A program made the translations under genes and the position numbers. A DNA stretch of 64,000 bases from Axinella damicornis (lineage: Eukaryota; Porifera; Demospongiae; Axinellida; Axinellidae): the NCBI GenBank assembly GCA_963931865.1, contig OZ007509.1, forward strand, positions 9,185,625 to 9,249,624, written 5' to 3'. The notes below the pieces were generated by a model, which ran no database searches, was not told the DNA's origin, and was given only the letters and a program-made list of their open reading frames with translations. How positions within the stretch are numbered: position 1 is the stretch's first letter; the number at the start of each line of letters is the position of its first letter. Positions 1 to 9,224 of the stretch are shown piece after piece.

Positions 1-158
1 CTCTCAACGCGCTACTCGCGCTGGTAAAGGTGACGTCCCCCTTTGGTGGTGCCCAGCACAGCGCATAGGGGCGCAACTCTGCCCCCGAATCTGGTGAGGG
101 CCAGAGCACTGGCCACGATGGCTCCTCAAGGTCCGTGGTTAATTACATTTGTTGTTGA

Positions 159-658
159 TTACACTCCTGGTAGGGGATGAATTGTGTCGCGTAATTAACC
201 TAAATAATCAAACCTCATAGCAGGTAGGAAAGGTCTACAGAGAATCTGATTGCACCATTGTGATCGCCATCATGCAGTGATGCAGTCATATGGTAATTGT
301 GCTGAAACTCACCTTGGTGGTGGAAATGTGGGCGCTTTTTGTCATGCCGTCGGCCGCCGTTGCTCGATCGCTCTCTTCGACGTTGGATGCCAGTGCAGTC
401 TCACGAAGGCCCCACAAGGATTGTGACCACACGGCCGTGATCGCTGTCGTTCGCTGGTGCTGGCAGGCTGGAGCTCACCATGCGGGCGAGGTTGTGGGTG
501 ATGTCGTGTCTTCCCTTTGGTCACCATTGCTGGCGATCGACTGAGCGTGGTTGCCGCGTGGCATGTGCGTTGATTTGGGATAGCTGCGATACTTGGCTTG
601 CGCTGCGGCGGGTCACAGCCGGCATTGCGGCGGCTACCAGGAGTGCGGTTGCCCCTCG
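159..658 (-). mobile_element. Element X, copy L1 (dimeric non-autonomous element, ~500 bp)
   Basis: This is the reverse complement of the units at 62835-63845. On the minus strand it starts CGAGGGGCAACCGCACTCC and ends with ACCAGGAGTGTAA. Near the two ends lies an inverted 11 bp motif, CACTCCTGGTA / TACCAGGAGTG. Inside are two diverged half-units, each with a GAGCAATGGCG motif followed by GGTGAG and then a GCGATCACG...GTCAGAATC block. No transposase is encoded, so it would have to be moved by another element. The superfamily is not recognised. Confidence 0.7.
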
Positions 659-953
659 TAATAAAACATAAAATAAAAACTCTTGCATGGGGGCTAAGAT
701 ATGAGCACTGCTGGTGGGTCATGTCCTTGTTGTGGCACGGCGCAGGCGCACATGGGCCTTCACAACCGAGTAGTGGAGAGGCCATCCACACACATGTATT
801 CCTCTCGCTTCCCCCTGGTATTTTTCCAACACTTCCTGGTTACACCTCACGCTTGGCACCCAGACCAACCCTTTGACCTCAGCTACCCATGTCTCTTGCT
901 CCTGTAGTCTTCAACCTCTTCCTCTCAAGGTCCGTGGTTAATTACATTTGTTG

Positions 954-1454
954 TTACACTCCTCTTAGGGGAAAAATTGTGCCGCGTAATATAATGTAAT
1001 CATTGAAATGTTTGACTATTTCGGAATGGCCTACAAAGATCCTGAGTACACCGTCGTGATCGCTATGATGCAGTGACACAAAATCAAAATAATTGTTCTG
1101 AAACTCACCTTGGTGGCGGAGATACAAGCGCTTTTATCTCGCCGTGGCCGCCATTGCTCGAGCGCTCTCTCCGACTTCCGGTGGCAGTACCGTTCTTAGG
1201 AAAGGCACACGAAGATTCAGACCACACGGCCGTGATCGCTGTCGTTCACTGACGCTTATATACCAAAACTCACCATGCTGACTACGTTGTGAGTGCTGTA
1301 ATAACGTCGTCTTCCTTTTGGTCGCCATTGCTCGCGATCGGCCGAGCGTGGTTGCCACGTGGCATGTGCGTTAATTGGAACGAATTTCAGCTTGCGCTAC
1401 GGCAAGTCGCAACTGGGTTTGCAACGCGGCTACCAGGAGTGCGGTCGCCCCTCG
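954..1454 (-). mobile_element. Element X, copy L2
   Basis: A second reverse-oriented X copy of about 500 bp with the same termini and dimeric interior as L1. Its minus strand keeps an open frame of 74 codons (1134-1358) that resembles the frame in the copy at 60971-61364; both contain the short peptides VGESARAMAATAR and MATKRKT. The similarity may simply reflect DNA-level similarity of the two repeats. Confidence 0.7.
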
Positions 1455-1953
1455 TTGATAATAAAAGATAAAAATAAAATGAAGAACTCCTGCATGGGGG
1501 CTAAGATACGACAGACTAGGTACTGCTGGTGGGTTATCGAGTAGTGGATAGGCCATCCACACGCATGTATTTCTCTCGCTTCCCCCTGGTATTTTCCATC
1601 ACTTCCTGGTTACATCTCACGCTCGGCTCCCAGACCAGCCCTTTGACCTTGGGCTATTTATGTCTCTTGCTCCTGTAGTCTTCAACCTGGGCAGAAGTGT
1701 CATCTTTACCCATCCGGTGCTATTGTTTCTTGGTTTTGTGGCAACCTTAACATCCGACCCGATCTCCAGGGACCAGCTTGCGTATGCACACCTCATTATC
1801 AAACAGGCCCGGAGTCGGGGACGACGCACATGGATGGACTATGTTAAATGCCTTCAGGCAACAGCTGGCAACGGACCCCTCCATGCGTTGGAATGCCATC
1901 GACCCCAGCCTTGCTAGCGTCCACCATGCTGGGACATCGTTCATCAGTCTCAA

Positions 1954-1980
1954 CCCCCCCCCCCCCCCCCCCCCCCCCCC
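1954..1980. repeat. Poly-C tract (27 bp)
   Basis: An uninterrupted C run inside the gag-like region, in a Pro-rich linker. It may be mis-sized by sequencing. Confidence 0.95.
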
Positions 1981-2031
1981 TTTTGTACACTGTGTCGGGC
2001 AGTGGACCACACGTGCGCTTGCCTATTTAGA

Positions 2032-2047
2032 CCCCCCCCCCCCCCCC
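2032..2047. repeat. Poly-C tract (16 bp)
   Basis: A second C run about 50 bp after the first, between the gag helix region and the zinc finger. Confidence 0.95.
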
Positions 2048-2247
2048 AAGCCACCACACAGGCTCCATTTCAGCGTGGACCCGCATCAGCCTGGCGCAAG
2101 CCTCGGTTCAGTCCAACCTGCTTCGCCTGGAACAGGGGGACATGTCCATATGCTGGCAGGTGTAACTATAGCCATGTGTGTTCCACCTACTCACACAAAA
2201 CACTGGATTGCCCCCAGGCCACAGCGATGCCTGCCCAGCCGGCAGGA

Positions 2248-2270
2248 CCCCCCCCCCCCCCCCCCCCCCC
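2248..2270. repeat. Poly-C tract (23 bp)
   Basis: A third C run immediately after the gag zinc finger, followed by a C-rich T-interrupted stretch to about 2287. Confidence 0.95.
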
Positions 2271-2349
2271 TCCCTCCCCTCGCCCCGCCTGTAACTTTAT
2301 TACCATGATGTACCTCAGAAATCCTTCTTGGTTTGGCGTGATCACTGCA

Positions 2350-2870
2350 TGATTCCGTATTTGCTGCATTATCATCTTGGCATGCATGAAACAAGCAAGT
2401 AACAATTACGTATACACAGATTACATATTGATTTGAAAAGCGAGTTCCTTTAGTTACTATTGGACAACGCCTATCGCTGCTGTAGGCAACTCGAAAAACA
2501 GTTGGAATGGGGTATCCCAAGTTTAGCAGATCATAAATCAGAGGCCATCCAAAAGTTGATTGGCCGACATAAAAGCAAAGCATTAGGGTTGGTCAGCCCC
2601 TTGGTCATAATGTACCTAGGTCAACTTCCTCTTGTTTTGGTATCTGACCTATTTTGTGGTATCTGAGAGATTCTCATTAAAAATGTGGGTTGGTATGTTG
2701 GTAGCAATGTCAGCAATTTGGATGCCTTAAAATATCAGCCAGTCTTGGTCAGACATTTGTTTCTGGGCGACGGCATGTGCGCTTCCTGCGCTTCGTGTAG
2801 GGAAACATTGTTGCATGTACACTTTGCCTGGGGAGTGTTAATCTGTCATTGCCCATGCGCTTACCTTGGC
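2350..2870. other. Unassigned segment between DIRS gag and RT
   Basis: AT-richer sequence than its flanks, with no motif I can assign. Short open frames are not convincing. It may be a later insertion or a diverged RT upstream part. Confidence 0.4.
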
Positions 2871-2879
2871 ACCACGTAC

Positions 2880-3340
2880 GCTAGTGTCCTCTACTCATCC
2901 CCCCACCCCCCACCCGTTATCATACACCCAGTCCAGACCTATTCTAAGTACATTATGGATCGGGCATTCCCATTTGGCTTGTGTTCCGCCCCCAAAATCT
3001 TCAATGCTCTCGCAGATTTCATTGCCTGGGTGTTGCACCAACATGGGATAGGTCACCAGCTTCATTACCGTGACGATTTTGGGCCTCCCCTACTCAGACG
3101 AGGCAACCAGAGCCTTGGAGACTGTCTTGAAGGTGTTGTGCATGCTTGGGATCCCCGTTGCCGTGCATAAAACCGAGGGTCCCGCAACCCTGCTCATCTT
3201 CAATCGTGATCGACACTCGCACCTTCGAACTGTGTTAAAACTCGCCCGTCTTCAGGGCCAGCTGCATTCCTGGGTTACCAGGCAGCATTGCCCAAGCAGT
3301 CTACCGGTCAGGTTGGCGCCAGTACATCGACTTCTGCAAC
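2880..3340 (+). pseudogene. DIRS-type reverse transcriptase remnant
   Basis: The frame contains YIMDRAFPFGLCSAPKIFNA, matching the DIRS RT block 'D-x-x-LPFGL-x-SAP-x-x-F'. Then come ADFIAWVLHQHG and the catalytic box HYRDDF (3063-3080), where the family usually has HYLDDF. A frameshift just after the DD moves the continuation to another frame: LGIPVAVHKTEGPAT, typical of the thumb-side 'LG-P-A-KTEGP' motif. The block ends near a degenerate RNase H-like connection. The two active-site Asp residues are present but the frame is broken. Confidence 0.85.
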
Positions 3341-3369
3341 TAGCTTGCCCAACCCCCACTCCCACTCTC

Positions 3370-4149
3370 AGAACACACCCTATGCCGGTTCGCAGCAGTG
3401 ATGTCTCAGACAGTCACCTGGGGGACCATCAGGGTCTACCTCAGTGCTTTTCGCTTCTTCCGGATTCGTGTTGGCCTGCCTGACCCCTCCTTGTCCTCCT
3501 TCCCCCGCCTTACCTACGTACTTAAGGGGATCCACAGAGTTACCCCTGAGCACCACTGGAGGCGCCGCCTCCCAATCACCATGCACATGCTCTATGGAGT
3601 CTGGTCCAGTAGTTTATGACAATGTCACGTGTTGGGTGACATGCTGCCTTGGCTTCTTCCGCTTCCTCTGGAATTCACATGCACAGGACAGGACCCCCCC
3701 CCCCCCCCCCCCCCACTATCTCCTAGCGACATTACGGTAGACTCTTGCGTCAATCCACGACTGATTACAGTTTTTCTTACGACACAGTAAGACGCATCCG
3801 TTCAGAGTGGGATGCCAAATTTACCTTGGCCGCACTGATAAAAAACCCTTGTCCTGTGGCTGCTTTCCTCAGCTACCTTAGTCTACGCCCTTCCTCTCCT
3901 GGGCCACTCTTCCTCTTTCAGGACGGCATACCACTGACGAGAGCACCCCTGGTGGTGCACTTGCGCATGGCCCGGACACGGGTAGGAATTCACTCGAGTG
4001 GTTACTCAGGCCATAGCTTCCAGATTGGCGCTGCGACTGTAGCAGCACAGGCTGGCTACAGTGACTCCTTCATGGAAGTCGGCGGCTTTTGTCCCCTACA
4101 TCCGTTCATCTCCGACAGACTTGGCCGCAGTCGCCCCAGCATTGGCTAA
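3370..4149 (+). pseudogene. DIRS tyrosine recombinase remnant
   Basis: The N-terminal part (3398-3617) reads TVTWGTIRVYLSAFRFF and later RRRLPIT, the core-binding region of DIRS recombinases. The catalytic part (3745-4149) has PLFLFQDGIPLTR and GYSGHSFQIGAATVAAQAG. The family's H-x-x-R box is HSFR; here codon 4021-4023 gives Gln, so the second catalytic Arg is lost. The nucleophile Tyr lies in a shifted frame at 4097-4099 (AFVPYIRSSPTDLAAVAP). The third poly-C-type run at 3694-3714 splits the domain. The enzyme is inactive as written. Confidence 0.85.
3694..3714. repeat. Poly-C tract (21 bp)
   Basis: A fourth C run of the element, inside the recombinase between the core-binding and catalytic halves. 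Confidence 0.95.
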
Positions 4150-4695
4150 GTAACTGCAAGGACATTAATCACTCCCATGCACCCACTCAGCCACTATATG
4201 CATAGCACACACATAGCCACTTATCTATGTAGTTCGCTGTGTTAGTATATTTACTATAGCTCTCATTGTCATTACCGTAGTGTACGTGTCGGGCGCCCAC
4301 CACGTATCAAGCGCCCACCCCCCTCTTCACGTGAAAGTTACTGCACAGGGTTCAGAAGCAGTGTAGTAAGGGCCCACCCATCACAAACATTTTGAGCAGC
4401 ATTTCTTAACCTCTGGGCGAGGTTGTGCATTCAAAAAGGCCGTGAAGTATGAACTATGGCATGCTTTAAAGACGCGCGATCAATTTCTATGCGTGAAAAA
4501 TGGACTTCTATGTTCATAGCCGGTGATTAATATTCACTAGCTTACCGCAGCGCTTGTTGTTTATACAGTGCTGAATGGGTGGGTGGATACTACATGCCTA
4601 AGTAGTCCGAGTATTAATTTAAGGGGGCAAAGGAGGAGGTGTAGGTTGGGGAGTTCTTTAGGGCTGCTTTGGAGAGTGCAGTTTGCTCTGCACTT
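4150..4695. other. No gene seen
   Basis: Follows the end of the recombinase. It could include the DIRS terminal repeat, but no matching repeat is present in the window. Nothing else is recognised. Confidence 0.4.
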
Positions 4696-4980
4696 GGGTC
4701 TGTCACGGACAGGCACTCCCCAAAGCTTGTTGCTGTATGCTGGGCTGCTATATGTTACAGCTATGGGCATATTATTCAGGCTGTATGTATGCGGGCTGTA
4801 CAATGGCTGTACAATGGCTGTATTTATGTGTGTTGGGTTGTGGGTAGACCTGGGCAGGTCTCCACGCTGAGCCACGTGGGGGGAGTGGCCCCTGCGCTAC
4901 TACCAATCCTTTATTCCACCCAAGCGGGAGGAAGCCCACTCTCATAGCTCCTGTTGTTAGCCAACCTGCAGCTTGTTAAG
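4696..4980 (+). repeat. 285 bp direct repeat, copy 1
   Basis: Matches 5454-5738 at an offset of 758 bp; I saw no mismatch when reading both. It contains a small internal duplication, 'gctgtacaatg' twice, and the motif 'gccacgtggggggagtggcc'. The spacing resembles two long terminal repeats around 473 bp, but there is no TG...CA terminus, primer-binding site or internal coding, so a local tandem duplication is more likely. Confidence 0.9.
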
Positions 4981-5453
4981 TGATGTTTAAAGCTAGCTTT
5001 AAATATAGTTAACAAGCAAAGGGTGGCCACTCCCCCGGGGTCAAGTTTAGATCCTAATCTAGCTCGCAGATAAGACGCATGCACACAGCTGCTGGCTGAG
5101 TGCGCCACGTGTGCAATTCGGCAGCTGTGAAGCCTCCTATCTGTCTACTAAGCTCTCTGTCTCCCCTCCCGCCCACCCATATCAAAAATTTCTCTTCAGG
5201 TAAGCCAGGTAAGTCCATAGGACTTTTATCTGTATTTTTATTTTGTGTTTGTCTGTTGTGTTTGTCTGTTTTGTCTGTCTGTTGTGTTTGTCTGTTGTAT
5301 TTGTGTGTCTTTAGATGTCGGCTCATGTTTTACGCCTCTCTGAGGTGTGACTGCGCAGGGGCATTGCACTCACTCCCTCCCTTGTTTCGTATGTCTTGTT
5401 GGGCGGGGATCTGTCCTTTATTGGGCGTTCCCCTTTTCATGTCTTGTTGGTCG

Positions 5454-5738
5454 GGGTCTGTCACGGACAGGCACTCCCCAAAGCTTGTTGCTGTATGCTG
5501 GGCTGCTATATGTTACAGCTATGGGCATATTATTCAGGCTGTATGTATGCGGGCTGTACAATGGCTGTACAATGGCTGTATTTATGTGTGTTGGGTTGTG
5601 GGTAGACCTGGGCAGGTCTCCACGCTGAGCCACGTGGGGGGAGTGGCCCCTGCGCTACTACCAATCCTTTATTCCACCCAAGCGGGAGGAAGCCCACTCT
5701 CATAGCTCCTGTTGTTAGCCAACCTGCAGCTTGTTAAG
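5454..5738 (+). repeat. 285 bp direct repeat, copy 2
   Basis: Second copy of the repeat at 4696-4980. It ends 'gcttgttaag' directly against the 9 bp minisatellite that begins at about 5740. Confidence 0.9.
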
Positions 5739-5740
5739 CG

Positions 5741-6570
5741 CTGTTTACACTTTGCAGCGTTTGCACGGTTTGCACTGTTTGCGCTGTTTGCAGAGTTAGC
5801 GCTGTTTGCACTGCTTGCAGAGTTTGCGCTGTTTGCAGTTTGCACTGTTTGCAGAGTTTGCGCTGTTTGCAGAGTTTGCGCTGTTTGCAGGGTTTGCAGA
5901 GTTTGCACTGTTTGCGCTGTTCGCAGAGTTTGCTCTGTTTGCAGAGTTTGCGCTGTTTGCTGGGTTTGCAGAGTTTGCACTGTTTGCACTGTTTGCGCTG
6001 TTTGCAGAGTTTGCGCTGTTTGCACTGTTTGCAGAGTTTGCGCTGTTTGCAGAGTTTGCAGAGTTTGCACTGTTTGCACTGTTTGCGCTGTTTGCGCTGT
6101 TTGCACTGTTTGCGCTGTTTGCGCTGTTTGCGCTGTTTGCACTGTTTGCACTGTTTGCACTGTTTGCGCTGTTTGCACTGTTTGCAGAGTTTGCGCTGTT
6201 TGCACTGTTTGCAGAGTTTGCGCTGTTTGCAGAGTTTGCAGAGTTTGCACTGTTTGCGCTGTTTGCAGAGTTTGCACTGTTTGCAGAGTTTGCGCTGTTT
6301 GCACTGTTTGCAGAGTTCGCACTGTTTGCACTGTTTGCACTGTTTGCAGAGTTTGCGCTGTTTGCAGAGTTTGCACTGTTTGCGCTGTTTGCAGAGTTTG
6401 CACTGTTTGCAGAGTTTGCGCTGTTTGCACTGTTTGCAGAGTTTGCACTGTTTGCGCTGTTTGCAGAGTTTGCACTGTTTGCAGAGTTTGCACTGTTTGC
6501 ACTGTTTGCAGAGTTTGCGCTGTTTGCACTGTTTGCAGAGTTTGCGCTGTTTGCACCGTTTGCAGAGTTT
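5741..6570. repeat. 9 bp minisatellite, about 90 units, three unit types
   Basis: Nearly the whole span is built from three 9-mers: TTTGCACTG, TTTGCGCTG and TTTGCAGAG. Because 9 is a multiple of three, every frame on both strands stays open (for example Leu-Phe-Ala / Glu-Phe-Ala on +, Ser-Ala-Asn on -). These long frames are a by-product of the period and not evidence of a protein. The first copies at 5741-5800 are degenerate and grade into the flank. Confidence 0.97.
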
Positions 6571-6604
6571 GCGTGGGTTGCAGTTTCGAACGAATTTACA
6601 AAAT

Positions 6605-6680
6605 AATTGTCACGTGATCCAACCAATGAAATTAACTTTAGATAAAATATCATGTGCAAGCTACTTTGGCCAATCAGATT
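6605..6680 (+). promoter_or_regulatory. Possible promoter elements: E-box and two CCAAT boxes
   Basis: CACGTG at 6611-6616, CCAAT at 6623-6627 and CCAAT at 6670-6674 lie close together just after the minisatellite. Such clusters occur in animal promoters but also by chance. No transcription start is identifiable. Confidence 0.25.
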
Positions 6681-6731
6681 AAGCTTAGATAACTACTGCG
6701 GGATGGATCTGAGTTTCTAGTGTAAGCATAA

Positions 6732-6947
6732 GCAGCTGCAGCTACTGGTATCTACACTGCTACCGGTGGCCAGGTCACTGGTACTCTGAGTGACAATCAA
6801 TACTCTCTGCCTCCGTATAATTTGAGGAGGAGAGGTAGTCTTTCCGATGCTCTTCAATCTCTGAGTGCAGCTGGTCAAAGCATAGTGCGGGGTGACACTC
6901 CCATTGACACTGTAGTCAGAGATGCGACCGGAGTCAAGAAGTTTTGA
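6732..6947 (+). CDS. Possible terminal coding exon, unknown protein (71 codons)
   Basis: There is an open frame without an ATG between a stop at 6729-6731 and a TGA at 6945-6947. The product is well mixed in composition and not repeat-derived: it contains TATGGQVTGTLSDNQYSLPP, RRRGSLSDALQSLSAAGQS and DTVVRDATGVKKF at the end. AG acceptors (6735 or 6740) precede it, so it could be a last exon of a gene whose earlier exons lie to the left and were displaced by the minisatellite. I do not recognise the family. It might equally be a fragment of a transposon protein. Confidence 0.35.
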   Translation, partial: AAAATGIYTATGGQVTGTLSDNQYSLPPYNLRRRGSLSDALQSLSAAGQSIVRGDTPIDTVVRDATGVKKF

Positions 6948-6998
6948 CCGTCATTTTTGCTGCTTGACCGCATCACAAACAGACACTTGACCATTTGA

Positions 6999-7041
6999 CC
7001 ATAGATAGTATAAACCGGTTACCGGTTTATAGTATCTATGG
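6999..7041. repeat. 43 bp near-perfect palindrome
   Basis: Arms of 21 bp with one mismatch around a single central T, centred on ACCGGT-T-ACCGGT. The flanks repeat 'ttgacc' several times. It would form a cruciform; no function assigned. Confidence 0.9.
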
Positions 7042-7142
7042 TTTGACTATCGTATACTATCAGCTTGACCGCTAATAGTATATGGAAGAATGCGTAGCGA
7101 CTCCACCCCTTCCTTAATATACGGGGTCAAGTCTGACTTAGC

Positions 7143-7199
7143 CTAGTCTCGTTCCCAGACCCACAATACGCGCGGAAGAGGGTCTGGGCACGAGACTAG
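7143..7199. mobile_element. Small fold-back element of the CTAGTCTCGTTCCCAGACC type
   Basis: A 20 bp inverted repeat with one mismatch, CTAGTCTCGTTCCCAGACCC against its complement, around a 17 bp centre. Related fold-backs with the same core recur at 8228-8276, 9320-9781 and 12073-12119, so this is a family. Confidence 0.75.
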
Positions 7200-7432
7200 A
7201 CTTAGCCTTGTTACCAGGCTCCTCCCCTTGCGCGCGCCGACGATCATCGCGCGCACACGTACACGTACGTATATACACGTATATACACGGGGCCGAGACT
7301 AGGGCTAAGGGAGGGCTATCTGCAAGTGTCACCACTTGTTCTTGGTCGTGTCGACGCGTTATTATTCGCTCTTTGCGCCTTGTGAAGAAAGTTTATATCC
7401 CAGAACCCATCCAAGATGGATCTAAGACGAGG

Positions 7433-7441
7433 ATGAGCAAG
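7433..7441 (+). CDS. Possible start exon (Met-Ser-Lys then a splice donor)
   Basis: ATGAGCAAG is followed by GTAAAG. Upstream is a CpG-containing stretch and a short overlapping ATG frame that ends at once. It precedes a hAT-type MITE that begins only 10 bp into the putative intron. It would be phase 0, which does not match the exon at 8163, so another exon would be needed. Weak. Confidence 0.15.
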
Positions 7442-7451
7442 GTAAAGATAT

Positions 7452-7878
7452 TAGGCCTGAGATAATTATGCCGGAATAATTTTGAGAATAGTAGCAATGG
7501 TAAAGAATTGAGAATAATTCGAGAATAATAGCAAGCTTTTGCATGTGGAAGTAAGGGGTGTGGCACAAATTGACTTCCATTTTGCTGCACAATGGTAATA
7601 ATGGCTGATATTTGCAGCACTAGCACGGATATTGTAGTTGATTTGTTGAGTATTGTCCGAGGACTCTGATTTGCCAGTACCTCAGGTGCAATCTTTGCTC
7701 ACTCAAGACTATGTTGAATGTTCCGTAATGTTGCAGTATAACAAGCGTTGATTATAAAGTTATTTGTTGAGAATAATATGAGAATAATAGCAAGGGTTTT
7801 GGGAATAATAGCAAGATTTTGAAAGAATTAAGGAATAGAATAATAGCTACAAGTTGAAGCATAATTATCTCAGGCCTA
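7452..7878. mobile_element. hAT-type MITE with perfect ends and 8 bp target duplication
   Basis: The ends are a perfect 20 bp inverted repeat, TAGGCCTGAGATAATTATGC. They are flanked by the direct repeat AAAGATAT at 7444-7451 and 7879-7886. An 8 bp target-site duplication is the hallmark of the hAT superfamily. The 427 bp interior is AT-rich with repeated 'gagaataatagcaag' motifs and no coding capacity. The perfect target duplication suggests a fairly recent insertion. Confidence 0.92.
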
Positions 7879-8162
7879 AAAGATATTGTCAAGAATTGAT
7901 TTGTTTTGGTGGGCTTTCAATAGAGTATGTATGGAAAATAGGTGCCTGTACATGTATGTAGGCCCTAGGGAGCTTCAGCACTCAGAGGCTTCCCGCTGGC
8001 TAATGTGGTAGTAAAGTGTGACCCATACTGTTTCTGCTTACATGTATAATTTAGCTTGCATGGACCACTGTGTACCTTTGGTGCAAATTATGTCCACAAA
8101 ACCACTTCTATACTGTTCAAAAGGCAATAGGGAGGTTTCCACACTGAACGCTGCTCTGACAG

Positions 8163-8222
8163 GAATGAACGGAGGTCCGAAGGGAAATTTGAAGGAAGAA
8201 GAGCCCAAAAGTCTGAAATCAG
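8163..8222 (+). CDS. Putative internal exon of host gene (exon a)
   Basis: The acceptor 'gctgctctgacag' precedes 60 bp encoding MNGGPKGNLKEEEPKSLKS, followed by the donor AG|GTATGC. The exon ends one base into a codon, and the next candidate exon at 11690 begins with two bases that complete it, so the join is phase-compatible across a 3.5 kb intron. The product is hydrophilic and low in complexity. The family is not recognised. Confidence 0.45.
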
Positions 8223-8227
8223 GTATG

Positions 8228-8276
8228 CATGTAGACTTGTTCCCAGGCCCCGGGCCTGGGAAAGAGACTAGTATGC
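8228..8276. mobile_element. Small fold-back element (TTCCCAGGCC core)
   Basis: Imperfect inverted repeat around CCCAGGCCCCGGGCCTGGG, the same core family as 7143-7199, lying just after the donor of exon a. Confidence 0.65.
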
Positions 8277-8335
8277 GTGATATACATACATCCACCATGT
8301 TCAGAGAATTGCTGAAGTAATTCACTGAAGCGCTG

Positions 8336-8940
8336 TTAAGGTTACGGGATACCCTGTGCTCATGAAATATACATAACGTACAAGTTACCTTTGTCTCTCC
8401 GCACAGGAACTAGCTAGAGACACGCAACAAAAACGAGGTATAACAGCAATACGAGTACCTTCTAGCTGGTATGATCTTAGCGCCTGAGTACAACATGCCA
8501 ACACGGGCAGTGGCATCAAAGTTCTAGGTCGAGTTGGCGATTTTTGGCGTCAGATTTTGCAATCAGAAAGGGCTAACAGGCCAGCTTGGCAGCACCCATG
8601 GGAAGTTTTCAACTGACTGGAGGGCGGCTCGGAGCGACTTCGCTTCGCTGCCGTTGGAAAAACGAGTGATGGTCGTTCATACCACAAAGCCATTCCGTTT
8701 TCGCCAGATCAGGCAAGTAGAACGCACAGTATCTCACGAACAGGATGTTTATCTCGGTAAAACTTTTCGAGCCGCCCTGCCCCTTTCTTCGTAGAATTGA
8801 AATCCAGTCTGATATACGCTTAGATGTAAGTTCAGCGATAAAAAACTGACGCCAAAGTCGCGCACACATTTCACTGTTGACTGTAAACCGCAAGCGCGCG
8901 CCGCGCATGCGCAATTGCAAACTGTAACCCGTAACCTTAA
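8336..8940. mobile_element. MITE with TTAA target duplication
   Basis: TTAA at 8336-8339 is followed by GGTTACGGG, and the opposite end is CCCGTAACC followed by TTAA (8937-8940). TTAA duplication is typical of piggyBac and Kolobok superfamilies. A further inner inverted pair sits at about 8533 ('ggcgatttttggcgtcag') and about 8838-8865. No transposase. The inverted end is short, so the call is moderate. Confidence 0.6.
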
Positions 8941-9224
8941 GGGTGAGATGAGTCTCATTCCTAGACTAGTGTTTAGTGTTCCCAAGTGGAAATTTGTCAA
9001 TTGGTAGGTGTGGTCAGAGTTGTGTATCTGCTTAGGACTGTGGGAGCAGTTTTGGGCCCAGCAACATACTTGCAAAGCATGTAACAGACGTGCTGGGACC
9101 ACTTCAAAGTGGATAGCAACACATGTATATAAACTAGCAGAATGTATAACATTGTAAGGTGAGCCTGAGCGAGTGCATGCATATGCAGCATTCATTTGAA
9201 TGTAACTCTGTCACACTGTGGACA

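Larger units (their letters stand above)
121..1690. repeat. Tandem duplication of X element plus spacer (about 0.8 kb period)
   Basis: Two consecutive blocks share the same order: a stretch with 'ggtccgtggttaattacatt', an X element in reverse orientation, then a spacer with 'gcatgggggctaagata', 'aggccatccacac' and 'cttgctcctgtagtcttcaa'. The last motif is at about 895 and again at about 1667, a spacing of about 775 bp. The second spacer runs directly into the gag-like part of the DIRS element, so the duplicated spacer may be DIRS leader or terminal-repeat sequence into which X inserted before the duplication. That origin is inference. Confidence 0.65.
1700..2250 (+). pseudogene. DIRS gag-like protein remnant with CCCH zinc finger
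   Basis: One frame reads QLAYAHLIIKQA...TWMDYV, and a shifted frame continues with NAFRQQLATDPSMRWNAID. This is the pattern of DIRS/Ngaro gag regions (a lead helix, then W-x-x-Y, then FR...W). After Pro-rich linkers made of poly-C comes a zinc finger at 2119-2211: C-x7-C-x5-C-x3-H followed by C-x4-H-x4-C, visible as NRGTCPYAGRCNYSHVC. At least two frame changes, near 1845 and near the C tracts, break the reading frame. In intact elements the protein is thought to package the RNA. Confidence 0.75.
1600..4149 (+). mobile_element. Decayed DIRS-like tyrosine-recombinase retroelement
   Basis: Three regions in DIRS order lie on the + strand: a gag-like region ending in a CCCH zinc finger (about 1750-2250), a reverse transcriptase core (about 2880-3340) and a tyrosine recombinase (about 3370-4149). 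Frameshifts separate blocks within each region, and four homopolymer C runs interrupt it. DIRS elements integrate circular DNA with a tyrosine recombinase and so lack target duplications; none was sought beyond a visual check. The segment 2350-2870 between gag and RT contains nothing I recognise and could be a later insertion. The copy is not expected to be functional. Confidence 0.85.

Noticed and set aside
4696..5738. LTR pair of a small LTR retrotransposon
   Set aside because: No TG/CA termini, primer-binding site, polypurine tract or target duplication, and only 473 bp between the repeats.
5669..6682. Long open frames of 266-301 codons on both strands
   Set aside because: They are produced by the 9 bp period of the minisatellite, which keeps every frame open; composition is only two or three residues.
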